Shown here piece after piece: positions 15,235 through 24,290 of a stretch of DNA of 33,839 nt; the stretch's first letter is position 1, and each line of letters begins with the position of its first letter. This DNA is from Bacteroidales bacterium UBA6244 (GTDB lineage Bacteria > Bacteroidota > Bacteroidia > Bacteroidales > F082): contig DJVY01000008.1 in assembly GCA_002440885.1 (NCBI GenBank), forward strand, positions 3,481 to 37,319. Direction: 5' to 3'. A model generated the notes under the pieces. The model was not told where the DNA came from. It was given only the letters and a program-made list of their open reading frames with translations, and searched no databases. The position numbers were made by a program, and so were the translations under genes.

Positions 15235-17247
15235 ATGAAACTATTGTCCAAATTATCCTTTTTAATCGCGGCCTTGCTCATGTTTGGCCAGCTTACAGCC
15301 CAAAAACCCATTGATAAAAAGACGCTCGTAACCATTGGTGATGAAAAAGTCTCTGTTGCTGATTTCGTAAAAGTCTACGAAAAGAACAACGTGCTGGCAG
15401 AAGAAAATTATCGGGAGTCGATGCAGGAATACCTGGATCTGTACATCAATTTTAAACTTAAAGTGCTTGAAGCTGAAGCGCTAAAGATGGATACAGCCAT
15501 CTCTTTTAAAAAAGAACTTGAAGGCTATCGCACCCAATTGGCTAAACCCTATTTTGCTGACGAAAGGGTAAATGAAGAACTGCTGGCAGAGGCTTACAAC
15601 CGCATGACCAAAGACATCAGAGCCAGTCACATCTTAATTATGGTGGACGAAAATGCCATTCCTGAAGACACGCTGGCGGCCTACAAGAAAATAACGGAGA
15701 TCCGGTCTGAGATCAAATCCGGAACAATTACTTTCGCCGAAGCCGCCGCAAAATACAGCGACGACCAGAGCGCCCGCGACCGCGAGGCTACGCCGGGACA
15801 GCAAAATTTCAGACCCGGAAACAAAGGTGATCTTGGCTACTTTACAGTCTTTAACATGGTTTATCCGTTTGAATCAGCCGCTTACAAAACCAATGTCAAC
15901 GATATTTCACAGCCCGTTAGGTCGAAATACGGATACCATCTGGTTCAGGTGAACGATGTACAGGAGGCCATGGGCGTTGCAGAAGTAGCCCATATCTTCG
16001 TGGCCTTACGTGCCGACGCCGGGGAAGATGATTCCGCCAGAAAAACAGAAAAAATAAACAACATCTACCAAAAACTGAACGAAGGTATGCCCTTTGAAGA
16101 AGCAGTGGTAGAATATTCAGAAGACAAAGGTTCTGCCCAAAATGGGGGTAAACTGAGTAAATTCACTTCCAGTCGTGTTGTTCCGGAATTTGTAATTACT
16201 GTAAACAGCCTGAAACCGGGAGAATTTGCAGCACCAATACGTACACTCTACGGTTGGCACATCATTAAACTGATCGATCGCGAAACTCCCGGTAGTTTTG
16301 AGGAAGAAGCTCCAAACCTGAAAGACAGGCTTGCCAAAGACCAGCGGGCACAAAAAAGCGAAGAGGCTGTTATCGCCTCTATCAAAAAAGAAAACGGATT
16401 TAAAGTGTACGACAAAGCAAAAACAGCTTTGTTCAGCACCATCGACACTTCAGTACTGCATAAAGAATACGTTGCCAGCAATTTAACAGCGCTGACCAAA
16501 CCTGTTATGAAACTTGGAAAAGAGCAATACACACAGGCAGATCTGGCTACTTTCATCGAAAAAAATCAGAAGAAAGTCGAAAAAATAGATAAGGGCGTTT
16601 ACCTGAACCAGCTTTTTGATCAGTTTGTACAAGAGAATTGTCTGGCTTACATGGACAGCCGTTTGGAAAACATGTATCCCGACTTCAGCGACCTGATGAA
16701 TGAATACCACGACGGCATCTTACTCTTTAACCTGACCGATGAAATGGTTTGGACGAAAGCCGTAAAAGATACCCTCGGCCTGCAAAAGTTCTTTGAAGAA
16801 AACCGCGATAAATATTACTTCGGAGAGCGTGTGGATGCTACCGTTTACAAAATCAGAAAAAAACAGGACGTTGAAAAAGTAGCTGTGCTATTGCAGGAAA
16901 CTGAAGGCGATGGTGATCTGGCGAAAGCCTTCGACCGCGACAGCATTCGCAGCGTGCGCATGACACCCGGAAAATTTGAAAGAGGTGCAGATAATTACGT
17001 CGATAATGTTGACTGGAAACCAGGTCTTATCGGACCGATTAAATCAGACGTTGAAGATTTAGTTGTGTTTGTCCGTATTCGTGAGGTGATTCCGCCTCAG
17101 GCGAAAGAGTTAAATGAAGCCCGCGGTCTGGTTACAGCTGATTATCAAAATTATCTAGAGTCGAACTGGATTGATGAGCTTAAACAGAAATATCCGGTCG
17201 TTGTTAACCAGGAAGTGCTTGAAGAATTGCTGAATAGTCCGCGATAA
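15235..17247 (+). CDS. Periplasmic peptidyl-prolyl isomerase with two parvulin domains
   Basis: This 670-residue protein has a signal peptide ending near LTAQ (residue 22). A SurA-like N-terminal chaperone region (~25-125) is followed by parvulin domain 1 (~127-240: IRASHILIMVDE, GDLGYF, SKYGYHLVQV) and parvulin domain 2 (~245-350: VAHIFVALRAD, NGGKLSKF, LYGWHIIKLID). About 300 C-terminal residues form another helical chaperone-like part. Such proteins assist folding and delivery of outer membrane proteins. It lies 26 bases after guaB and is first of three related genes. Confidence 0.9.
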   Translation: MKLLSKLSFLIAALLMFGQLTAQKPIDKKTLVTIGDEKVSVADFVKVYEKNNVLAEENYRESMQEYLDLYINFKLKVLEAEALKMDTAISFKKELEGYRTQLAKPYFADERVNEELLAEAYNRMTKDIRASHILIMVDENAIPEDTLAAYKKITEIRSEIKSGTITFAEAAAKYSDDQSARDREATPGQQNFRPGNKGDLGYFTVFNMVYPFESAAYKTNVNDISQPVRSKYGYHLVQVNDVQEAMGVAEVAHIFVALRADAGEDDSARKTEKINNIYQKLNEGMPFEEAVVEYSEDKGSAQNGGKLSKFTSSRVVPEFVITVNSLKPGEFAAPIRTLYGWHIIKLIDRETPGSFEEEAPNLKDRLAKDQRAQKSEEAVIASIKKENGFKVYDKAKTALFSTIDTSVLHKEYVASNLTALTKPVMKLGKEQYTQADLATFIEKNQKKVEKIDKGVYLNQLFDQFVQENCLAYMDSRLENMYPDFSDLMNEYHDGILLFNLTDEMVWTKAVKDTLGLQKFFEENRDKYYFGERVDATVYKIRKKQDVEKVAVLLQETEGDGDLAKAFDRDSIRSVRMTPGKFERGADNYVDNVDWKPGLIGPIKSDVEDLVVFVRIREVIPPQAKELNEARGLVTADYQNYLESNWIDELKQKYPVVVNQEVLEELLNSPR

Positions 17248-17349
17248 GCAAATCAACTAATTACTGATCCATCTGCGAACTTGTATGAACGAAAAATGGA
17301 TCACGGAAAAATTGCCGAATCAACCACGCCAGGCAAATAGAGTTAAAGA

Positions 17350-18255
17350 ATGTACGTAGCGAAAGCCATATCATCTGTGTTAAACAATTTAAGCTCCTTA
17401 AAGCAGAAGCTTCGGATGCTTGTTTTCGGTACCATGATTCTCCTTTCAGGATGTGATTTGCTGCAGCTTCAGGAAAATAGCACGCCCGTATTAGCCAGAG
17501 TAGAAGGGGAATACTTATTTCTGAGTGACTTAAAAGGCGTTGTTCCGGAAGGCCTTCCTTACAGTGACAGTGCGGCGTTGGTAAAAAAGTATGTGAATAA
17601 CTGGGTCAAAAACAAGCTGATGCTGGCACAGGCTGAGAAAAACCTCACCGAACCGCAAATGGATTTTGAGAAGCAACTCAACGACTACCGTAGTTCATTG
17701 GTTATTTACCGGTACGAGTCGTTGCTGATTGATCAGGAACTTGACACCGTGGTGAGCGATGAAGAAATCCAGCAGTATTACCAATCGCATGTATATGATT
17801 TTGAGTTAAAAGAAAATATCCTCAGGGCATATTATGTGGTGATGGAATCTGAGAATGAATTGATAGACAGTATTTCAACTGTTTTTATGCTTCCTGACAC
17901 GCTAGCCATCTTTTCGTTACAAGACTTTGAAAATTTTGTTGACTTTATCACCGTATCGACCGACACAAACCTGTGGATGAGTTTTGTGCAGTTCCAGCAA
18001 ATCATTCCGGTAGAAAGCTATAACCATGACTTGTTTCTCCAAAACAACAGGTATATTGAGCTTGAGGAAGAAGGGATCAGCTACATGGCCAGAATACTGG
18101 ATTTTAAAATAAAGGACGACATTTCACCACTTGAGGTTGAACGCACTAATATTGAGCAAATTATTATCAACAAAAGAAAAACCAAACTTATTAAAAAAGT
18201 CAGGGAAGATATTTACAACAAAGCGCTGTACAACGGCGATTTTGAAGTGTATTAG
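17350..18255 (+). CDS. SurA-like chaperone lipoprotein without PPIase domain
   Basis: This 301-residue product has a lipoprotein signal: basic KQKLR, hydrophobic MLVFGTMILL and lipobox LSGC at about 32-35, so it is likely anchored in a membrane facing the periplasm. The body resembles the SurA N-terminal chaperone domain: RVEGEYLFLSDL followed by helical VKKYVNNWVKNKLMLAQAEK. No parvulin domain with a GGxLG or GYHxxxV motif is present. The C-terminal helix INKRKTKLIKKVREDIYNKA resembles the last SurA helix. It lies between two parvulin proteins, suggesting a shared outer membrane assembly role. The start could be an internal codon, but the ATG at 17350 supplies the charged n-region. Confidence 0.78.
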   Translation: MYVAKAISSVLNNLSSLKQKLRMLVFGTMILLSGCDLLQLQENSTPVLARVEGEYLFLSDLKGVVPEGLPYSDSAALVKKYVNNWVKNKLMLAQAEKNLTEPQMDFEKQLNDYRSSLVIYRYESLLIDQELDTVVSDEEIQQYYQSHVYDFELKENILRAYYVVMESENELIDSISTVFMLPDTLAIFSLQDFENFVDFITVSTDTNLWMSFVQFQQIIPVESYNHDLFLQNNRYIELEEEGISYMARILDFKIKDDISPLEVERTNIEQIIINKRKTKLIKKVREDIYNKALYNGDFEVY

Positions 18256-18339
18256 CACATGATGGCTAAAAATTGCCTGGTAAGCAACCTCACCTGAATT
18301 GAACTACGAAATTTGAATTAATACTGTTGAAAAAAAGAG

Positions 18340-19716
18340 ATGATGAAAAAAATAACAACCACACCAAATCACCTGAAGTTCTGGATGATGTTTTTCGTTG
18401 TGATAGCCCCGCTAAGCCTCCTTCGCGCGCAGGATGAGCAAGTAATCGATCAGGTAGTGGCCGTGGTCGGGAAGAGCATCATCCTTGAATCGGATATTCA
18501 GAACCAATACCTGAACTACCGCTATCAAAGCGGGATTACAGGATCGGCTTCTGAAATGAAATGCTCCATCCTGGAAGATTTGATGTATCAGAAACTTATG
18601 GTAACACAAGCTGAAGTTGACAGTGTTGAGGTTACCGACATACAAGTGGAAGGTGATTTGGAACGACGAATCTCCAGCTTTATCCAGCAGTTTGGCTCAC
18701 AGGAAAAAATGGAAGCCTACTATGGAAAGTCGCTCAAAGAAATTAAAAAAGAACTCCACGACATTGTTAAAGAACAAATGCTGGCGCAACAGGTACAGAA
18801 CGATATCATAACAGGTGTAACCGTAACCCCTTCCGAGATAAAAAGCTTTTTTCGCAGTATCCCCGAAGACAGTATACCTATGATTAAGACGGAATATCAG
18901 ATTGCTGAAATCATAAAAAAACCGCCTGTAAGTGTCGATGAACGCCTTCGGATTAAGGAGCAGCTGATGGAATTACGGAAACGTATTCTCGCAGGAGAGA
19001 ACTTCGGCACCATGGCTATTCTGTATTCTGAAGATCCGGGATCGGCAAAAAAAGGAGGCGAGCTGGGTTTTTATGGCCGCGGCCAGTTATATCCTGAATT
19101 TGAGGCGGTTGCATTCAAACTCAAAGAAGGTGAAATCAGCAATGTACTCGAAACTGAAGCCGGATATCATATTATTCAAATGATTGAGCGAAAAGGTGAT
19201 TACATCAATGTCCGACACATCCTGCTGATTCCAAAGGTAAGCCCTTTGGATTTGGCTAAAGCCAAAAGTGAACTCGACAGCGTGGCCCGGCTCATTCGCA
19301 GCGACTCCATTGCCTTTGAGATAGCCGTGGAACAATTTTCGGACGGCGACAACAGAAACAACGGCGGACTCCTGATTAACGAGTACACCATGGGCAACAC
19401 ATTTGAGGCTGAACAACTCGACCCTCAGGTTTCTTTTACCATCGAGAAAATGGAAGTGGGCGAACTCTCTAATCCTGTCCCGATGAAAACGAGCGAGCAG
19501 AAAGATGCCTATCGCCTGCTGTTCCTGAAATCTAAAACGCTTCCCCACAAAGCCAACCTGAAAGACGATTATGCACGCATACAACAATGGGCTTTGCAGG
19601 ATAAACAAATGAAAGCCATCAACAAATGGATTGACGAGAAAGCCTCTGGCACTTATGTACGGGTGGTTGACGAATACCAGTCCTGCGCTTTTATTCACAC
19701 CTGGAATACGAAATAA
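18340..19716 (+). CDS. SurA-type periplasmic peptidyl-prolyl isomerase
   Basis: This 458-residue protein has a signal peptide (hydrophobic FWMMFFVVIAPLSLL, cut after LRAQ near residue 31) and then the SurA start DQVVAVVGKSIILESDIQNQ (38-57). Two parvulin regions follow: ~184-285 (YQIAEIIKKP, GGELGFYGRGQLYPEFEAVA, AGYHIIQMIE) and ~287-390 (VRHILLIPK, NGGLL, a divergent second copy). SurA escorts unfolded outer membrane proteins through the periplasm. Length and order agree with proteobacterial SurA (~430). It is third of the tandem chaperone genes and precedes a moxR gene by 13 bases. Confidence 0.9.
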   Translation: MMKKITTTPNHLKFWMMFFVVIAPLSLLRAQDEQVIDQVVAVVGKSIILESDIQNQYLNYRYQSGITGSASEMKCSILEDLMYQKLMVTQAEVDSVEVTDIQVEGDLERRISSFIQQFGSQEKMEAYYGKSLKEIKKELHDIVKEQMLAQQVQNDIITGVTVTPSEIKSFFRSIPEDSIPMIKTEYQIAEIIKKPPVSVDERLRIKEQLMELRKRILAGENFGTMAILYSEDPGSAKKGGELGFYGRGQLYPEFEAVAFKLKEGEISNVLETEAGYHIIQMIERKGDYINVRHILLIPKVSPLDLAKAKSELDSVARLIRSDSIAFEIAVEQFSDGDNRNNGGLLINEYTMGNTFEAEQLDPQVSFTIEKMEVGELSNPVPMKTSEQKDAYRLLFLKSKTLPHKANLKDDYARIQQWALQDKQMKAINKWIDEKASGTYVRVVDEYQSCAFIHTWNTK

Positions 19717-19729
19717 GAAAGCTAAAAAA

Positions 19730-20710
19730 ATGAATCTAACCGAATCAAAATATAAAACCGAAGTGGAAGCAGTAGATGCTTTCGTGGAGAAATTTAAACT
19801 GCTGCGCTCAGAAATTGCCCGCGTCATCGTAGGACAAGACAGCGTTGTCGAAAAAACACTCATCTCCATTTTTAGTCAGGGTCATGTGTTGCTTGTCGGT
19901 GTGCCCGGATTAGCTAAAACACTTTTGGTGAACACTATAGGAGAGGTGTTGGGACTCAGTTATAACCGCATTCAGTTTACTCCCGACCTCATGCCTTCTG
20001 ACATTATTGGCACTGAAATTTTAGATGAAAACAGAAAGTTTAAATTCATTCACGGACCGGTATTTTCAAATATCATTCTGGCTGATGAAATAAACCGAAC
20101 CCCGCCGAAAACACAGGCTGCACTGCTTGAAGCCATGCAGGAAAAATCGGTGACCGTGGCAGGCCATCGTTATTTGCTCGATCTTCCTTTCTTTGTTCTG
20201 GCGACGCAAAACCCAATAGAGCAGGAAGGCACATACCCATTGCCCGAAGCACAACTCGACCGTTTTATGTTCAACCTGGTGCTCGATTACCCGAGCTTCG
20301 ATGAAGAAATGGAAGTGGTGGCGCGTACTACTTCAGGGGCTAGCGCGATGGCAAAAAAAGTGCTAAACTCCGAAGAAATAAACTACTTTCAGCAGCTGGT
20401 TCGCAAACTACCCGTCGCTGAAAACGTCATGCAATATGCTGTAGGTCTGGTTAGTAAAACCAGAAAAGGCACTACAACTGCCCATCCCTGGGCCGATAAG
20501 TACCTCAACTGGGGCGCAGGCCCGCGCGCTTCTCAGTATTTGATTATTGGAGCGAAAACACACGCCGCAGCTCATGGAAAATATTCCCCCGACATTGAAG
20601 ATGTGAAGGCAGTAGCTTTACCCATTTTACGTCACCGCATTGTAAGAAACTACAAAGCCGAAGCCGAAGGAATTACTGTTGATCAGCTAATTATGGAGCT
20701 CATGAAATAA
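19730..20710 (+). CDS. moxR: MoxR family AAA+ ATPase
   Basis: This 326-residue protein has Walker A GVPGLAKT (57-64), Walker B with the MoxR hallmark IILADEINRTPPKTQ (115-129), and sensor motif VLATQNPIEQEGTYPLPEAQLDRF, split here as FVLATQNP then EGTYPLPEAQLDRF. MoxR ATPases are chaperones that help insert cofactors or assemble complexes, usually with VWA-domain partners (DUF58, BatA). No such partner is in the window. The frame is open upstream into surA, but the ATG at 19730 gives the normal N-terminus. The following aldolase gene begins 7 bases after the stop. Confidence 0.93.
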   Translation: MNLTESKYKTEVEAVDAFVEKFKLLRSEIARVIVGQDSVVEKTLISIFSQGHVLLVGVPGLAKTLLVNTIGEVLGLSYNRIQFTPDLMPSDIIGTEILDENRKFKFIHGPVFSNIILADEINRTPPKTQAALLEAMQEKSVTVAGHRYLLDLPFFVLATQNPIEQEGTYPLPEAQLDRFMFNLVLDYPSFDEEMEVVARTTSGASAMAKKVLNSEEINYFQQLVRKLPVAENVMQYAVGLVSKTRKGTTTAHPWADKYLNWGAGPRASQYLIIGAKTHAAAHGKYSPDIEDVKAVALPILRHRIVRNYKAEAEGITVDQLIMELMK

Positions 20711-20717
20711 ATTAGGT

Positions 20718-21500
20718 ATGTATAAAGAGCAAAAGTCGTTGTTTTCGGAGATCAAAGCCGTGGCTGGCTATCTCTGGGAAAGAGGATGGTCGGAGCGTAA
20801 TGCCGGAAACTTTTCAATACGCCTGGTGGCCGAAGTCTCCAAGCCGACAGAAAAAAGTCATCCGCTTGAAATTGCTTTTCCTGCCCTGGCTAACCAGGTT
20901 TTTCTTATTTCGGCCAAAGGCAGTTTTATGCGTCACATGGCCAAGCATCCAAAACGCAACACACTTTTTATACAAATTGGCAAACAAGGCACTGACTACC
21001 ATGTCATTCACCGGAATAAACATGCAATGCTTACAGAACCATCAAGTGAGCTGGCAACGCACCTTGCCATCCACAACATGCTGGTAGAAAGCGGCTCGAA
21101 AAACAGGGTAGTCATGCACACCCATGTTACGGAGCTCATCGCACTCACGCATCTGCCAGAGCTGTGTAACGAACAATCGCTTAACCATTTACTTTGGAGC
21201 ATGCACCCCGAAACCATCATGTTTGTACCCAAAGGCGTGGGGTTTGTTCCTTTTGAACAGCCCGGCACCACAGCCATCGCAGAGAGAACTACACAAAAAC
21301 TTCAAAACCACGACGTAGCTGTATGGGAAAAACACGGCGCTTTTTCTGTAGATACAAGCCTGGAAGCGTGCTTTGATGCACTAGATATCCTGGCCAAATC
21401 AGCCCGCATATATTTTATGGCAAAAAGCAGTGTTGAAAAAAATACAACTTTTGGATTGACAGGAGAACAATTGAATGAATTGAAGGGCATTGTATTCTAA
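20718..21500 (+). CDS. Class II aldolase, rhamnulose-1-phosphate aldolase-like
   Basis: This 260-residue protein matches RhaD-type class II aldolases, which split L-rhamnulose-1-phosphate into DHAP and L-lactaldehyde with Zn. GWSERNAGNFS (23-33) is the phosphate-binding loop. Metal ligands are His134 and His136 in MHTHV, and His206 in EKHGAF; the likely catalytic acid/base is Glu111 in TEPSSELATH. E. coli RhaD is 274 residues. No rhamnose isomerase, kinase or transporter is adjacent; the neighbour is moxR (7-base gap). Thus the substrate is uncertain: it may serve rhamnose, fucose or another sugar phosphate. Confidence 0.8.
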   Translation: MYKEQKSLFSEIKAVAGYLWERGWSERNAGNFSIRLVAEVSKPTEKSHPLEIAFPALANQVFLISAKGSFMRHMAKHPKRNTLFIQIGKQGTDYHVIHRNKHAMLTEPSSELATHLAIHNMLVESGSKNRVVMHTHVTELIALTHLPELCNEQSLNHLLWSMHPETIMFVPKGVGFVPFEQPGTTAIAERTTQKLQNHDVAVWEKHGAFSVDTSLEACFDALDILAKSARIYFMAKSSVEKNTTFGLTGEQLNELKGIVF

Positions 21501-21566
21501 ATGGAAATACCTTTTCCAAAATTTGGAACTTTGGAAAAGTTTTATGAACAATCAGGTTTTGTTTAA
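21501..21566 (+). other. 21-codon open frame directly after the aldolase stop
   Basis: An ATG directly follows the aldolase TAA and opens a 21-codon frame (MEIPFPKFGTLEKFYEQSGF, then V and stop). It lies over the inverted repeat at 21511-21539, so it may be only a by-product of a terminator. No ribosome-binding evidence. Confidence 0.15.
21511..21539. terminator. Inverted repeat, probable bidirectional terminator between convergent genes
   Basis: CTTTTCCAAA (21511-21520) pairs perfectly with TTTGGAAAAG (21530-21539) across a 9-base loop, followed by TTTTA. An alternative overlapping palindrome TTCCAAA-A-TTTGGAA covers 21514-21528. It sits between the plus-strand aldolase gene and the minus-strand ATPase gene. 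The stem is AT-rich, so termination strength is uncertain. Confidence 0.45.
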
Positions 21567-21572
21567 TTGAGG

Positions 21573-22718
21573 TTACCCCTTTTTTTCAGTCCCTACGAAT
21601 TCCATAAAATTATCCATATTAACCAATTGCGTGGTCTGCTGTGGGTAGGCATTTTGAAAAGATCTGGGAAACCTGACTTTGGCATCTCTCCATTTAAACT
21701 CGAAAGCATGGAGCACTCCATCCATTTCTTCGATGTAATCAATTTCAGCCTGGTCGTGGGTTCGCCAAAAATACGTATTGGGGAAACTTAATGCGTATTG
21801 ATTCGCCTTGATACGTTCCGAAATCAAATAATTTTCCCACAAGGCGCCTTTATCAAAACGCATGTCCATGTTGGCAAAATTGCTGATGAGCACATTCCGT
21901 ATTCCGGTATCGTAGAAATAATACTTTTTGCCTTTCTTCAATTCATTGCGCATATTTCGGCTCAAAGCCGGGAGCTTATAAATAACATATGTTTTTTCGA
22001 GCAAATCGAGGTATTTTTCCACCGTCATACTGTCGATATTTCCAATGGTCTTCGACAACTCATGAAAATTAACTTCGCTGCCCACCTGAAATGCCAATGC
22101 CTGCAACAATTTTTTCAATTGACCAGCCTTCCTGATTCCATCCAGTTTAAGGATATCCTTGTACAAATAACTGTCGGCGATCTCCAGTAAGGCTTCTTTT
22201 TCATTACCTGGATTTGTTACTACCTCCGGATAAGAACCAAAAATCAATCGGGTTTCCAGTGTACGCCTGGCTTCCAAAAAATTGGTGTCAGCAACCACCT
22301 CCTCATAGCTAATAGGATACAGTTGATAAGTTCTTTTTCGACCGGTTAAAGGCTCCCCTGTTTGGTTGAGTAAATCAAATGCCGATGAACCTGTTGCAAT
22401 AATCTGCAATTCAGGCTTGGTATCATAGAGCAATTTCAGCTTATTTCCAATATCCGGGATTTGCTGAGCCTCATCAATTACAGCTAATTTTGTATTCGCA
22501 CCCACAAGTTGCAACAAACGCGTGCTTGTATTGGCCACAGTAAATTCATTTAGCACATCAGCCTCATCTGCATTCAACCACATGGTCTCCACATGCACGC
22601 TTTCAACGAGTTTTTTCAACATTGTAGTTTTCCCTACCTGACGGGCTCCCAAAAGCAGTATCACTTTCCCTTTAAAACATTGTTCCTGAATTATTTCTAG
22701 CAACTTTCTTTCAATCAT
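21573..22718 (-). CDS. AAA family ATPase with DUF4143 domain
   Basis: This 381-residue protein has Walker A GARQVGKTT (24-32), Walker B LAVIDEAQQIPD (78-89), and a sensor region IIATGSSAFDLL. The C-terminal DUF4143 part has LLEKTYVIYKLPALSRN, YFYDTGIRNVL and an endonuclease-like ending with HDQAEIDYIEE and HAFEFKW, the D-E-K pattern of a PD-(D/E)XK-like fold. These proteins are common accessory genes of unknown function in Bacteroidota genomes and often vary between strains. It is flanked by non-coding DNA and is unrelated to its neighbours. A -7 box is 20 bases upstream of its ATG. Confidence 0.9.
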   Translation of the reverse strand: MIERKLLEIIQEQCFKGKVILLLGARQVGKTTMLKKLVESVHVETMWLNADEADVLNEFTVANTSTRLLQLVGANTKLAVIDEAQQIPDIGNKLKLLYDTKPELQIIATGSSAFDLLNQTGEPLTGRKRTYQLYPISYEEVVADTNFLEARRTLETRLIFGSYPEVVTNPGNEKEALLEIADSYLYKDILKLDGIRKAGQLKKLLQALAFQVGSEVNFHELSKTIGNIDSMTVEKYLDLLEKTYVIYKLPALSRNMRNELKKGKKYYFYDTGIRNVLISNFANMDMRFDKGALWENYLISERIKANQYALSFPNTYFWRTHDQAEIDYIEEMDGVLHAFEFKWRDAKVRFPRSFQNAYPQQTTQLVNMDNFMEFVGTEKKG

Positions 22719-23139
22719 AAGACTTCAATATTTGTCACAAAGGTAGATAAAAACATCTTGAAATAGACATTTTAAGCCTAATTTTCCGATTATAATCTGA
22801 ATATTCGGCCTATATTTTCGATTTCGATTGGAATAATCGGGGTAATGCCAAATGACTTTTGAGAAATGTTAGCACAAAATCCTCTCTGGATATGGTGGTA
22901 TTCAACCCCAATTTTATCCGACAACCCAAGTCAAAAAAAAAACATGGCCAATTGGTTTACAACCTGCTTTCCCATGCAGAATCTCTCCGAAAAAGTGGCT
23001 GGTCAAAAACCTAATGCTAAAAACGTTTCAATCTTTCGTGTAATTGGGTGTCCAGACAAATTGGAGTTGTCCTTAGACAATGGAAGCAAAAGAGAAGATA
23101 GGAATTTTAATCCCACTCGGGTTCACAAATATCTGCTAA
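22719..23139. other. 421-base non-coding region upstream of the DUF4143 gene
   Basis: The region contains the ATPase promoter box (22738-22745) and an 8-base perfect inverted repeat, CCGATTAT (22786-22793) and ATAATCGG (22833-22840), 39 bases apart. An open frame at 22866-23189 looks random: no family resemblance, and it runs into the 3' end of the AI-2E family gene on the opposite strand. The rest shows no structure I can name. Confidence 0.4.
22738..22745 (-). promoter_or_regulatory. -7 promoter element (TACCTTTG) for the DUF4143 ATPase
   Basis: The minus strand reads TACCTTTG, a full TAnnTTTG match, 19 bases before the ATG at 22718. Confidence 0.5.
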
Positions 23140-24237
23140 TCAATCCACAGCATTTTCTTCCACAGCTTTTTTCCGCTTTTTTCTTTTGATATGGACATTT
23201 CGCGATGGCTCAGGAACAGCCATAAGTCGGGCAATACCCTTGGTTCGGGGAAATTGTTCCAAAACAATTTTTGCAAAAACTGTGAGGGGAATCGACATCA
23301 CCATGCCCGGAATACCCCATAAATAGCCCCACAACATCAACATGACCAATATGGTTACTACGTTTACCGAAAAGGTCTTGCCCATGAAAATGGGCTCCAG
23401 CACACCTCCCATAACCACCTGAACAGCAATAAGAACGAGAATGAAAAAGAGCAAAGTGCCTGTTGGTTCAAGTTCGACAAAGGCAAATAACGACAACAGG
23501 GCCACGGATACTACCGACCCCACCATTTGTACAAAGTTGATTAAAAAAGCAAACAAACCCCAAAAAATAGGGAAACTTACATCGAAAAACAAACAGGCCA
23601 AAGTAAAGCCAATGCCTGTAAATAAACTAATTACAAATTTAACGATAACAAACTTGATGATGTCTTTTTCAATTTTCATGAAGGTTTTTACAGAAGAATA
23701 CTTAACCTTAAAGATCGTACTATTCATCATTTGCTGAAAATTGATTGATTCGGATAACAATAAGAACACGAAAAACAAAGTCATCAGGGTCATCGACAAG
23801 GTGTTGCTGATAAAGCCAAGGGTTGTGCCAAAATTCTTCAACAATCCGTTATCAATCGAATAATGACTTAACACATTGGTTCCGGGAATTCGCTCAACAC
23901 CAAAAAATCGTTCTACCACTACAATCATCCTCACCAATTTTTCTTCCGCCCGGCTCATAAACAACCCGTTCTCTGATATTATCTCTCTGGAAGTAAGTTG
24001 TATTATTTCCGCTCCAAGCTTAAGGCCTCCCACCAAAATTAAAATAATAACCAAAATGCTTATGGGCTTTGGTATCCGTTTTTTTGTCATCCACCGCATC
24101 AATGGAAGAAACAACAAGGCAATAAACATCGCCATGGTGAGCGGCACGAAAATAAAGTCGAGTGTTTTAAGTATATAGAAGACCAAAGGGATAGTAATAA
24201 TCAGCAATAGGATATTGGTAGTTCTTATGCTATTCAT
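23140..24237 (-). CDS. AI-2E family (PerM-type) membrane transporter
   Basis: This 365-residue protein has about seven or eight hydrophobic segments: two near the N-terminus (ILLLIITIPLVFYIL; IFVPLTMAMFIALLFL), one at ~45-65, a periplasmic or cytoplasmic loop, then the C-terminal cluster. LFAFLINFVQMVGSVVSVALLS resembles the family's conserved region (usual pattern LxFIPxVG), and GVLEPIFMGKTFSVNVVTILVML is the usual segment before the last helices. Known members export autoinducer-2 (TqsA) or exchange Na+/Li+ for H+; most are uncharacterised. The C-terminal tail is very basic (KRKKRKK). It is monocistronic, with a -7 box at 24291-24298. Confidence 0.9.
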   Translation of the reverse strand: MNSIRTTNILLLIITIPLVFYILKTLDFIFVPLTMAMFIALLFLPLMRWMTKKRIPKPISILVIILILVGGLKLGAEIIQLTSREIISENGLFMSRAEEKLVRMIVVVERFFGVERIPGTNVLSHYSIDNGLLKNFGTTLGFISNTLSMTLMTLFFVFLLLSESINFQQMMNSTIFKVKYSSVKTFMKIEKDIIKFVIVKFVISLFTGIGFTLACLFFDVSFPIFWGLFAFLINFVQMVGSVVSVALLSLFAFVELEPTGTLLFFILVLIAVQVVMGGVLEPIFMGKTFSVNVVTILVMLMLWGYLWGIPGMVMSIPLTVFAKIVLEQFPRTKGIARLMAVPEPSRNVHIKRKKRKKAVEENAVD

Positions 24238-24290
24238 TTTGTGTTAGATATATTGTAATGGTTTATAATTATCGAGTTACTATTTCAGGT

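Noticed and set aside
19087..19869. Minus-strand open frame of 260 codons across surA and moxR
   Set aside because: Spans two well-supported genes on the opposite strand and has no credible protein features.
22866..23189. Plus-strand open frame of 107 codons in the long non-coding region
   Set aside because: No recognisable family, no promoter or ribosome site, composition unlike neighbours, and it overlaps the 3' end of the AI-2E family gene on the other strand.
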